A stretch of 64,000 nt of DNA from Byssothecium circinans (Eukaryota > Ascomycota > Dothideomycetes > Pleosporales > Massarinaceae). Position 1 is the stretch's first letter; each line of letters starts with the position of its first letter. The stretch lies in contig ML976977.1 of assembly GCA_010015675.1 (NCBI GenBank), positions 1,625,836 to 1,689,835 on the forward strand, written 5' to 3'. Positions 45,296 through 55,300 of the stretch are shown one piece after another. A model generated the notes under the pieces. That model saw only the letters and a list, made by a program, of their open reading frames with translations, was not told the origin of the DNA and ran no database searches. Both the position numbers and the translations under genes were made by a program.

Positions 45296-45865
45296 TGGTT
45301 TAGCGGGGGCGGGAGGGGCAGCAAAGACTCTTAGAAAAGGGAAGGAGGGAGGAGTTGTGGTTAATGTTTAGACGGCGTTTTTGGTTTGCGTTTGTGGGGG
45401 CGGGGTGAGGTAGGTATATATCGCATGAGGGGTTTGGGGGTTGGTTGGACGGAATCAGACGGGACGGGATGGGATGGGGCTGGAAAGTACGGGAACTGTA
45501 CACATGATATGAACTGTTTGTTTGGATGACACTTGGTACTAATTGTACGATAACGACTATTTCTCTTCGTAAGCTGGCGTGGAATGGGATAGGGGAGTTC
45601 GAAATTTACATGTTATCCATATCGTGTTCACATTGGTTGACACCGACGTAACAAATCTTTCCTTTCTCCACTACTCTAACACCACCACTTGGGAAACAAT
45701 CCCTCCCTCCTTCCCTCAAGGAAGAAAGACTTATTCTTCTCCAAGACCATCTTTCTTTCCTTCTCAAACTCCGACTCCGACTCCTTCTCCATGCCCCATC
45801 CCCCATCCCCTCAAAACACCCTCTCCCTCCTTCAACAACGCCTTTTTCAATATCATCCCTGCCCA
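45296..45865. other. 3' flank of the sorting nexin gene
   Basis: No gene is supported. It contains G-rich then C/T-rich low-complexity sequence and short frames only. Confidence 0.5.
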
Positions 45866-46186
45866 TCATTCTCCAATTCCTTCTCCACATCGCCCGCCCC
45901 ATCCCCGCACAACACCACCCCTCGCGCCCCTTCCACCCCTTCCTCCTCGCCAAACCAACGGAATCGTACACACAACACGCACACTTCCAGTACAACGATC
46001 ACGTTGATAGTCATCGTAGGACATGGACGGAAGATCGATAAAGCAGTCCCTGCTCCACTCGCCAGCCAGTGCTTCAGTCTCAGGGGGGTCGAAAGAACAC
46101 AAGGTATCTCCGCTTGGGTGGACGGTGAGGATCTCGTCGGTTGCATCGTAGTGGAGGCTTTGCAGCACGGAGAGAGAGAAGGGCAT
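45866..46186 (-). CDS. Possible second member of the FDPPET family (fragment; gene structure unclear)
   Basis: A minus frame reading SLSVLQSLHYDATDEIL... then SFDPPETEALAGEW. It parallels the protein at 48,250-49,062, which has SLSALHTLDINRNNGVL... then PFDPPETAPSALEW. Spacing and word order agree, suggesting paralogy. The frame stays open upstream to about 46,250, where a stop precedes QPESDVPTTFPSTYP, so an upstream exon is likely; I could not fix a splice site. The C-terminal end becomes Gly/Arg-rich and may be out of frame. No function is known to me. Confidence 0.35.
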   Translation of the reverse strand: MPFSLSVLQSLHYDATDEILTVHPSGDTLCSFDPPETEALAGEWSRDCFIDLPSMSYDDYQRDRCTGSVRVVCTIPLVWRGGRGGRGARGGVVRGWGGRCGEGIGE

Positions 46187-47075
46187 CTGGTACCGGGGAT
46201 ACGTGGATGGGAAAGTCGTTGGGACATCGGACTCAGGTTGCTCAACACGGTGAGATCAAGGTGGTTGGTTTCGTACGCTAGATTAGGGGCGCGAGCTTGA
46301 GACTCCGTTGATGCTGATGTGGTTGGCTTGCGGTTAGTCGATGGAAGGCTTGGAGGCGTGGTGGCGTGCTGTTTCGCGATGGTGGGGGTGAGGCCTCTGG
46401 ATGTGGATGTAATGAGGTGGAAGGTCTCCGGGAGCGGGGTGGCGTGTTGCAAGCGTTGCAATTGACGTCCCTCTTTGCATGCCTGGTTTCTTCACCACGG
46501 CTCACTTGAAACTCGCCTACACTGCTCCTTGCGGTCGGAAGAGCTGGGACAATCTCGACGTGGTTGTGAAGTGTGGAAACGGGACTGAGCATACTTTGTA
46601 CGCGGTATCCAGGCGTTTGCCGACCGGCTATACGTTGCTGTTTGTCCACGAAAGTACCTCATCTCAGGTATGTATGAAGACGAAAGCGTTGAAGGCACTG
46701 CGGTGCAAGGGAACGGGTCGAGCCCACGCGGTAATGGAACGAAGCGAGTATGTTGGCGTGCTCGTAGCGATGCGGTGATAGAGCCATATCCTCGTAAGAA
46801 TACGATAACTGCTCACCCATCAGCAAAACATCCTCAAACACCAGCATCAAAACAGCCAAACTCACGAATAGATCCCTTTTGGTGAAAAGCCCGGCCCCGG
46901 ACGCCAACGGAGGGATCGGTGGCCGAGATTTATTTATATTGAAGAATGGAAAACGAATGTCGAATGGAAAAATGAAAGAATAGGCGGCAGAAGGCGTGTG
47001 ACTTGTGGTGTACAGGCGAGTGTGGACGGCGGCGTCGGGGCCCAGCATAGTCGACAGATCCAACGGCACTGCCAA
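46187..47075. other. Unresolved region between the FDPPET fragment and the small membrane protein gene
   Basis: Minus frames at 46,278-46,649 and up to 46,461 are Pro/Ser/Thr-rich and could include upstream exons of the FDPPET fragment, but frames on both strands are open and no splice model was convincing. 46,660-47,075 shows nothing further. Confidence 0.4.
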
Positions 47076-47643
47076 CTATGCTGGGCGGGTCGGAAGTTCC
47101 ATGGCAGCGGCTTCGGGTTCCGCGTCGTCGGGGACCTAGAACAATATGTTAGTGAATGCTTGAGATGGTGAAGATTTGGCAAGGGTTTTGGACTGAACAA
47201 GCGGAAGGGGGTTGAGTAAAGAAATATGAAGGGAGATTGGACTCACAGGCACGAATGTGAGGGCAACAATCTGGTCGGCCACGATCAAGACAAGACCGGC
47301 CTTTGCCCATGTCCATGTGCCCGCACATGCGCTGTCACCCAAGACGGGAACCCAAGCATACCTAGATACAAAGTGCCAAGGTCAGCGAAGAGGACTCTCA
47401 AAACAATCTCCAAAATAACTATCATCTCTTGGAAAGGAGAAAAGGATGGTAAGGAAACGAAGAAGGAATCACATACCATGAACAACCTTCCCCGAGCGAC
47501 ACCGCCGTCCAGACGAGGCTGTACACCAGCCAGGCACACACCTTTTGGCCAGCTTTACGCGACCAATGCCGCCGCAGATCATTAGACATTATTTGGGCCC
47601 TAGGGCCATAGTATGCCCAAATATTTTTAAAGAAGGTAGTCAT
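47076..47643 (-). CDS. Small two-helix membrane protein
   Basis: Model: complement(join(47076..47135, 47247..47361, 47477..47643)), 113 residues. Intron 1 (47362-47476) starts GTATGT, has GCTGACC and ends TCTAG; intron 2 (47136-47246) starts GTGAGT, has CACTAAC and ends TCTAG. Both joins keep frame, and the short last exon ends with TAG at 47,076. The protein starts MTTFFKNIWAYYGPRAQIM. It has one hydrophobic segment around VCAWLVYSLVWTAVSL and another around AGLVLIVADQIVALTFV, with three cysteines (GCSW, DSACAG and VCAW). The tail is acidic then polar. I do not recognise the family; no signal peptide is evident. Perfect splice signals and frame continuity make it a credible gene that frame-based searches would miss. 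Confidence 0.7.
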
Positions 47644-47941
47644 GTTGAAGATAATGTATGACTAGTGATGCTTGTGCGTAAGTATGTGTGAAGGAAGAGA
47701 AAACCTCACGGTACGGGAAGAGATATTCTATTGACTGTTTACTAGTGCTAAGAAGCTCTTGCTTAATTTTAAAAGATGAACTCACTATGGTTGTTAATAT
47801 AGAAAGTACATTTAAACATATGGAAAGGAAAGCGTCGTTACTTCCCCAGCTAAGATAAATTTGGCAGTAACTAACGCCATAAGTCACCGAAAATTTGGTG
47901 ACATTTTACTCAAAAGCAAACTATGTAAAGGGACGCCAGAC
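47644..47941. other. AT-rich spacer
   Basis: Nothing coding is supported. The last ~40 bases (AACTATGTAAAGGGACGCC) resemble the tail of the following tandem repeat unit. Confidence 0.5.
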
Positions 47942-48315
47942 TTTTGACACGTCCCTATGCGCCCTCTTATTTCGTCACCTCTACAGTACCCTGATATTCC
48001 TCACCTCCCTCGACCAACTTCTTCTCCGCACTCCACATCTACAGATATAGCAAATTTCAAATTACGTAAAGTATCGCTAGAGTTTTCACAAGTCCCTGTA
48101 CGCACTCTCATTTCGCCCCCTTCACAGTACCCTGATAATCCTCACCTCCCTCTGCGAACTCCTTCTACACATCACAAACCTACAGATTTGGAAGAATTTC
48201 ATATTATGGAAAACATCGCCCGAGTTTTGACAGTTCACTATGCCCCCTCTTATTTCGTCCCCTCCACTTCACCCTGATATTCCTCGCCCCACTTCCCCAC
48301 CTCCATCTCCGCATC
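47942..48315. repeat. Tandem repeat, ~141-bp units, about 2.6 copies
   Basis: Units start at 47,942, 48,083 and 48,225, each with TTTTSACA at its head. Within each come CTCTTATTTCGTC or CTCTCATTTCGCC, then a CCCTGATATTCCTC-like word, and, in units 1 and 2, a CTACAGAT word and an ATTACGTAAAG/ATTATGGAAAA tail. Because 141 is divisible by three, one plus frame (47,957-48,277) stays open through the units, but I do not regard it as a gene. Unit 3 overlaps the last codons of the minus-strand gene ending at 48,250. Confidence 0.8.
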
Positions 48316-49062
48316 CCCCTCCCTCTCAAGACATCGTTCCTTCTCTTCCTTCTCACTTTCCTCCTTCTCCCTCTCTTCCTTCTCTCTTTCCTCCCTCCCC
48401 CTCTCTTCCTTCTCTTTTCTCGCCTTCTCCTTCCTCGCTTCTCTCCGCGCCTCCACAATCCCGTCATAAATACACGCTCCAGCCGACACAGCTAAGAAAA
48501 GAACTAAATCAAGGCAGGGACTACTCAAAGACGACACGTGCCAATTGTTTCCGATCCATTCTAAAGCTGATGGCGCAGTCTCAGGGGGGTCAAACGGGTT
48601 GCGACGTTGCGCAGCAAGGACGCCGTTGTTGCGGTTGATGTCCAGCGTATGGAGTGCGGAGAGGGAAGATGGGGTTTGTCGGTGCGTGCAAGGGGGTGGC
48701 GGGGTTGAGGGGATGTTGTCGGGGGTTTTGAGGGTGGCGGGTGCGTCTTTGATGTTGGGGGTGGGGGTTTGCGATGATGCGGTTGGAAGCTGCGGAGTGG
48801 AAGGAGAGGCGCTTTGGATCTGTGTCATTTTGACTGCGTTGGCGTCGCGGCGATGTTGAGACCGTGAGAACTTGCTGCTGATACGGTCGGCTTGGAGTTG
48901 TCGCAGAGCCTCTAGAGACGAGGGCGTACGGCCTTGAGCCGGCGGGGGTGTTCGTGGGGTGTGGAGCGGCAGAAGTTCTACGTTGCCGTTTTCTGGGTGG
49001 TGTGCGAGAAGATGCTCATGAGAGGTGTCGTGGGACATGGTGGTAGCGTTGGTGTTGTTCAT
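48250..49062 (-). CDS. Hypothetical protein with FDPPET motif, one hydrophobic segment and a charged C-terminal helix
   Basis: Single exon, 270 residues, family not known to me. The N-terminal ~150 residues are Ser/Thr/Pro/Gln-rich with two SLEAL/SLSAL boxes (TPSSLEALRQLQADR and TPSSLSALHTLDINR). Then comes NPFDPPETAPSALEW, a hydrophobic stretch LDLVLFLAVSAGACIYDGIV that may be a membrane anchor, and a ~45-residue Glu/Arg/Lys-only helix (repeats of REEREKEE) likely to form a coiled coil or single alpha helix. The last ~20 residues (EMEVGKWGEEYQGEVEGTK) are encoded by the third unit of the 141-bp tandem repeat. A related fragment lies 2 kb away at 45,866-46,186. Confidence 0.6.
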   Translation of the reverse strand: MNNTNATTMSHDTSHEHLLAHHPENGNVELLPLHTPRTPPPAQGRTPSSLEALRQLQADRISSKFSRSQHRRDANAVKMTQIQSASPSTPQLPTASSQTPTPNIKDAPATLKTPDNIPSTPPPPCTHRQTPSSLSALHTLDINRNNGVLAAQRRNPFDPPETAPSALEWIGNNWHVSSLSSPCLDLVLFLAVSAGACIYDGIVEARREARKEKARKEKEERGREEREKEEREKEESEKEEKERCLEREGDAEMEVGKWGEEYQGEVEGTK

Positions 49063-50479
49063 TTTTTGTTTGGTGTTGCGGTGGGGTTGTATTGTTGAGG
49101 CGTTTTGTGTTGGAAGTGAAATGTGAGGAGAAGAGGCAGAGTATTATATAGGTAGCTGTTTTCCAACTTTAGTCATTTGGAAGTGTTGGGATTGGACTAT
49201 AGATTCGTTTTTCGAAGGTTTGAGGCGGTGCTGAACCATAGTTGACAACCTCGAACGTCCAACCAACCAACCAAACAACACTGAAAACTAAACATCCTTT
49301 CATAATACACAGAATAGCCTACTTTACATGTCTAAGCCACAACAGAGCTCTCTCAAGCTCGACCCATAAGCACATCCCCGCTAAACATTCAGTCCCGACG
49401 CTGTGATGCAGCCTATGATCAAATATCTAATCATAACAAAGAGGGAAATTATTCAACAACACATAACACAGCCACACACGCCTCAAGGCCGTAGAAACCG
49501 TCACTGCTACATCTACGACCCCAACGCTTCGATATCCCAGTATAATCCAGAACGTGTGGAAGGCTTGCGTGTAATTCCTCCAAATTACCAAGACGATGTC
49601 GGAGTTGCGCGTGTGCATGAACAGGAGAGCTCGCTCGCTCGCTAGCCCAACGTATACGACAAATCCTTTAATACGAAAAACCCAATTCCAGCTTTAAACA
49701 GGAGACCTTTTATTACCCATTCCCCTCTAAGCTCGAACTCCCAATCTCCCGAGGGTATGGTATGCTATATACACGATCGCGGGATTCAAGGACATCCAAT
49801 AATCCATAATTCCAGTACCATACACCACATCACAGGGCACGAGATACAATGCACACTTTACTCTCTCTCTCTCTCTCTCTCTACGTCATTTGCCCATACA
49901 TCTCTCTATTCACTCTGACAGAACAAAACAACACTCTTCTCTCCTCTCTACTCCGCCTCCCATCTCTCCATAAGCGCTACACCCGACCCTACCCCACCAT
50001 CCCCCCAGCTCGCACATCCCTCAACACCAACCGCAGCTACAAAATCGACACTTTCTTTATAAACGCTATAACTATAGACAATACGTATCATAGGTCAGGA
50101 ATCGTCTAAGCTGAACCGATATGCGACAGCAGGAGTTACATATTTGTCGAATGCGACGTATCATGTTGTTACCAACTATAGCTATCTAAATCTATCCATC
50201 CTCCACACTCCCCACTAAATTTAACGAAAAAAATATCCACTCGCCCAACACTAACACCGCGGAATAGGAAATAAAAAGGGGGTAAGTGTTTCATCTGAGG
50301 GAGAGTGAGGGTACAGTACAGGTATATAAAATGCGCAGCGCCCGTCTTTCATCTTAGATGCTTTCCTTTCGTTAATATAAATCATGTTAATGTTACCTTG
50401 ACCTCGCATCCACCACCCACCACTAACCTCTCCTCTCTAAACCCGCTATATCACGTTCCAACCTACCTCCCCACAGAAC
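49063..50479. other. Intergenic region with simple repeats
   Basis: It holds the 5' flank of the FDPPET gene, a short (CCAA)n run near 49,260-49,275 and a (CT)11 microsatellite at 49,861-49,882. No gene is supported. Confidence 0.55.
49861..49882 (+). repeat. (CT)11 microsatellite
   Basis: Uninterrupted CT dinucleotide run of 22 bases. Confidence 0.98.
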
Positions 50480-52349
50480 TCAAACACACCTCTTCTCAAC
50501 CCTCAAGCACACCTCCCCCGGCCTCTCAAAACTCAACGTCGGCCCCCTAGCCGCCGACTCCCTCACGAGTCCCAACACCACATCCCTCGCTCCCTCTTCC
50601 CCAACTTCATCGTCCCCCGTAACAGCAGGCGTCACCCTAACACCCCTCAACACCGTACCCAGCACCGCCACGAATTCCACCTGCGCCATCTTCATCCCGG
50701 GACAGATGCGCGGGCCGTGCGACCACGCGGCGTAGCCTTGGGAGATACCTGCGTGGATGAAGGATTCTCCCGGCGGGGAAGAATTGGGCGTTGAAGAGGA
50801 GATCCAACGTTTCGGATCCCAGACTGTGGGGTTGGCGAAGTTGGAGGATGAGGTGTGCATGGCGTGGAGTTGCAGGGTGAGTTCTGTGTTTGCGGGGATT
50901 GTGATGGAGGAAGATGAGGTTGGGGAGGAGAGGGGCAGTGTGGTGTTTGGGTGGGGGACGGCGCGGGGGATGCGCGGGACGGGGCCGTAGAGGCGGAGGG
51001 TTTCGTACTGTGGGTATCAGTCAGGACTCGGGATGGGGAGGGGAGATTGGGGTTAAAGAGGGCGGGTGAGGGAGGGATAAGGGGACGTGAAAGAGGAGAG
51101 GGTGGGGGAAAGAGCTCACCATAACAGCCAAAACCCTCTTCAACCTCGGGAAAACCTCCTCGTACACAACACCACCATCCCAATCCCCGTCCCCAACGAC
51201 GTCATCGATCTCCTCGGCAACCCAATCCTGCACCGCAGGCCAACACGCCAAAAGCGCAAATGCATACGCCAGAGTATTCGCGGTGGTATCATGCCCCGCG
51301 AGGTTGAAAATAAAGATATTCCCCTTAATCTCGGAATCCGTAAACCACACCCCCTTGACTCCAGCACCATCATCCCCCGCACCGTCCGCGTTTCCAGCGT
51401 CCTCCCTCTCCCGGTCCGCAGTCCGAATCATCGTACTAATCAGATTCGCCTTCCCCGCTCCCGCCCTCCGTTCCCCATCCACAGCCTCATCCATATAGGC
51501 CCCAAACTCCCTCAGCGCGAGGACAACACCGCCAAACCTCTCCCCCAACGGCACTCCCCATGTCCAACGCTCCAGCACCTCGGCGCGCGGCGCCAGCAGC
51601 GCCAGCACCACGGACGCGATGATATTATCCAACACGGTCATCAACGCATCGCGACGACTCAACCGATGCCCAGCCTGCGGCTCCCTCACGCCGCCGAAGA
51701 AATCGTGCTGGACGCCAAAGCCCGCTGCATCCAGAACATGCAGGGCCACGATGCGCGTATCATCCACCATCCCCGCGACTTTCCCGCGTGGCTGACTCGT
51801 CCATTTCTGCACCATGGATGCGGATTGGCGCCGCGACTCGTCCCAGACAAGACCCGATACGCGTTCGTTGAAACACGGCGCTGTGAGTTTGCGATGGCGC
51901 GCCCACTCCTCGCCATTCACCGTGTCGACATTCCGCCCGTAGAAATTTAGTCTCGAGTAGATCTCTCCCTTGATGAAGTCTTTGCGTCGCGTGAGGATGT
52001 GCTCGATTGCCGTCTTGTCGCTGGTGTAGATGGTGTTGATGGAGGGGGATACGATGATGAAGGTTTCTCCCAGTCCCCAGGCGGTGGCGGGTTTGTTGTT
52101 GTCTTGCCAGGACCAGGTCAAGTCGAGGAGGCGCGCCCAGCGGAAGTGCTGGAGGATAGAGGGCATGAGGAAGGAGAGGATTTGCCAGGGGAGGCCGTAG
52201 GGATGGACGGGGACGATGACGGTGCGGAGCCCGGTTTGGCGCGCGCTGAGGTAGTTGTTGTAGAGCGATTTGAGGGTTCGGAGGAGGTGGAAGGTGAGGG
52301 CCAGGGTGAGGAGTTTGAGGATCGTGGTGAGGGCGGTGGTGGAGTCCAT
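50480..52349 (-). CDS. Cytochrome P450 monooxygenase
   Basis: Model: complement(join(50480..51007, 51120..52349)), 585 residues. The 112-nt intron starts GTGAGC, has a CTGAT box and ends CCACAG; the join gives AVMYETLRLYGPVPRIPR with the K-helix ExxR (E412-R415). The start at 52,349 (MDSTTAL) precedes an N-terminal membrane anchor (TTILKLLTLALTFHLL), as in ER-bound P450s. The helix-I oxygen-activation motif is AGHDTTANT, and the haem-binding loop WSHGPRICPG has the axial Cys at 512, with Trp where Phe is most common. The sequence resembles fungal P450s that act on fatty acids or secondary metabolites, but no biosynthetic cluster partner is present and the substrate cannot be assigned. The in-frame ATG at 52,517 would add 56 basic residues and is less likely. 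Confidence 0.92.
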
Positions 52350-55300
52350 TGTGTTGCTGGGTTCGAGGCTGGCTTTTGAAAACTTGATGTTGTATCTGGG
52401 GATGCTGAGATTGTGGGTTATGCGATGGAAGGGGGTGTAGAGAAGCCAGTCTGTACCGAAACGAAGTCGTCGAGATTGTGCTCCGAGTTCTGTTCTCGTG
52501 GACGCCCTCTTGAACAAGAGCCTCCAAAGTCACAACACAAATTTCTACCTGTCCAAAAACAACCGCGCCTTAAAACGTTCAGGAATCTATCTCTTAAACC
52601 CAGATGAATCCTTCAAATACCAAAGCAAGAGCAAGCCATGCACAAAACCTCGGCCTCACAGCACGTTATATACTCTGCTCAAGCACAAGCAACCTCAGCG
52701 TCTCATCCCGTACGTGTACAACCGCCGCTGAACCATGCAACTCCATACCTTTCTCGGAAGAGGCGCAAATGCTGCAAAATCAAAACCTAAACGCAATTCG
52801 ACAGTTGACGTGCGGTAAAGCAGTCACACTGCAGAAAAGAAAGGCACTATGATAGAGCTAGGAGTGGTGAAATGAATCCGAAAGATGAGAGATCACTCCA
52901 AGCTCAAGCAAGCTTCCAGCACCACACCTTAGCTTAGATGATTGGATTGGCGCAGTAACCGGATGGCCTACACGTGACGCACAAAGCCCTCCGTATAAAT
53001 ACCATTCAAACGATGGGCAAAAAAAAAAAATAGAAGCCGACAAGTCATCGATCGTGCAAGTCTCAAAGAGGATTTGAGGGAGCTGGGAATGCAGCAAGCC
53101 GTACCATACCGTACCGTACCTGTTTCGGCCGCCCACAGCAGTCGTCACCAGTGCAGTGCGCCTCGCTACAGCAAGCAGCTGCAGGTAGGTGTAGTAGGCA
53201 GCATGCAAGCGCAATGTAAAACGCCATCTCACCATATATGCGTCAAGCATAATTGATATCACACTATACACCACCACATCCGCCATATCGCTTCTTGCTG
53301 CAGGTACAGTGTGGCTCATTCACTGTCCGTTTCAGCGCCGAAAGATCCCCCTTACCCCTACGCACAGTACAGCGCAGGTTTCAAAAAAATTGATTTTTTT
53401 TCGCGGGAAGAGGGAGAGTTTGGCGGGGTGCATGCAGCAAATGTTTCAAGCCCGCCTACAAGCTTCACTGACAGATGGTTAAGTGTTGAAAGGAAAGGAA
53501 AGGAACTCAAATGAGTTTTACTACCGCCATCTCCGCACCCAAAGGAACCGTATGACCGTCGATACCTCCAGGTTCCGGGTTAGAGACTTGTGTTTGATCA
53601 ACGCTGCTGGTGCTGGAAACCGAAAGTTGCGCAGCAGGGCAAGTTTCCGTCCGTTGACGCGAACGCCGGAGTACATGATGCATCAGCATCTCAGACCAAT
53701 GCATGCACGATACAGATCTCCGGCTGGGTAACGGCGGTACCTGAAAACCTTACAAAGGTTAGGACGAATTGGTGGTCGATCATCGTCAGTCATACGTGTA
53801 GGCAAGCCTTTCCCACATGAAAGACTTTATTACCACCCACAAGACTAGAAGCTCGTGCCGAGCACTCCCTTCACATGTGCTGCGTGGAGAAAAGCGCATG
53901 CAAAAGCCAAGCACGCTTGTAGAAACAAACTCCAGAGCCATCTCTGGAGTCTGCGTCTTGGTGAGCAATAATCAGAACTGTTGGGCAAAACCGAATGAAA
54001 AACAGTGGAGCGTTTCGCATAGTATCGATTCGAGCCCGATTGAGATGTGCAAATGACAGGGCCCTACCATGCCCCATCCCGACCATGACTTTTGCAGTTC
54101 GCAGCTCCAGAACATGTCGCGCGAGCCTGTGCTGAGACTGCGCCGGCTGATCTCGAGTGTGGAACGACACTCGGAAGCCAACCAGTCAAGGCGTGCACGC
54201 TCCAGTTTCAGCAATGTTTGCGTTATTTCGCAAAAAATGCATGGGAACCCCTCTTTCTCACGAGAAAGGTGTTCGGTCCGTGCGAAAATCTTGCAGACGG
54301 CTCCATGCCATGGCTGTTCCGCAGCACCATCTCAGCCCTCAGGGATTGAGGGTGTATTGCTCAGCACGCTCAGCTTGGGGCCAAGCGGTCCCTCCGGCAT
54401 GTTGGGACGACAGGCGGAGGGGTTATCTTTGCCATGAACCACGGTGGGGCTGGCTCAACCACGGTTTGAGGTGTTTGATAGACAAGTGATTGGCATGTGG
54501 TACCGTCATTATTATTGTATCGATAAGTGAAGGTTGAAATCGGAACATGAAGGCCGATGGATGGAGCTGGACTGACTCGATGCGAAGAGGTTACAAATGT
54601 TAGACCGCGGTAATAATTTGTGAAAGACTAGCCATCCTCGCAATTGCGAGATCATATGAATCCCTGATCATCGGGTGGGCGAAGCGCGGCGCATTTGCTA
54701 AAGACGATCGTCTGCGCCGCTGGACTAGGGCTGGAGGGTGTTGAGACAAGCGATGTGATAATAGTGGTTGCGAATGTGGGAGGGGCCGAGGGTGTGTTTT
54801 CGGAGGTGAGGGTAGTGTTCAATTTATCCAGGCGCTCGCTCCCGAATTGTAATGTTGAGACTGCAATAATGCAAAGACGAAAAAAAGGCAATTTCCTAGG
54901 AGAAGGAGTTCGGAGAAGTGGTTGATTAGTCCCATAGTGCAATAGCGCTTAGGGCAGCCGAGTCCTCACGTCCGGTAGTCAATACATACTCGGTCAAAGC
55001 TTGATAGCGGCAAGGTTGTTGGCTTTTGTTGAACGGCAAGCACCATCTGGCATGCGAGCGCCTTCCGCAGGTGCATACCGGGTCGCAAAGACCCGCAGGC
55101 TTGGGCTACATAGTGCGAATGTTTTTCCAGGCAAAAGAGAGTTTGCCCGGCAGAATGTAGACATGGGATATCCCAAACAGGATTCAATAATCCGCGAGGA
55201 CATTTCATAGAACGTGTGTTCCATGGGAGCGAAAGACCTGCCTAGATTAGACGATGGCGATAGTAGATTTCGTTGGACATCCGGCGATGCGATCACGTTC

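Noticed and set aside
47957..48277. 106-codon plus frame through the 141-bp tandem repeat
   Set aside because: It stays open because the unit length is divisible by three; no supporting start context or homology, and it overlaps the opposite gene's end.
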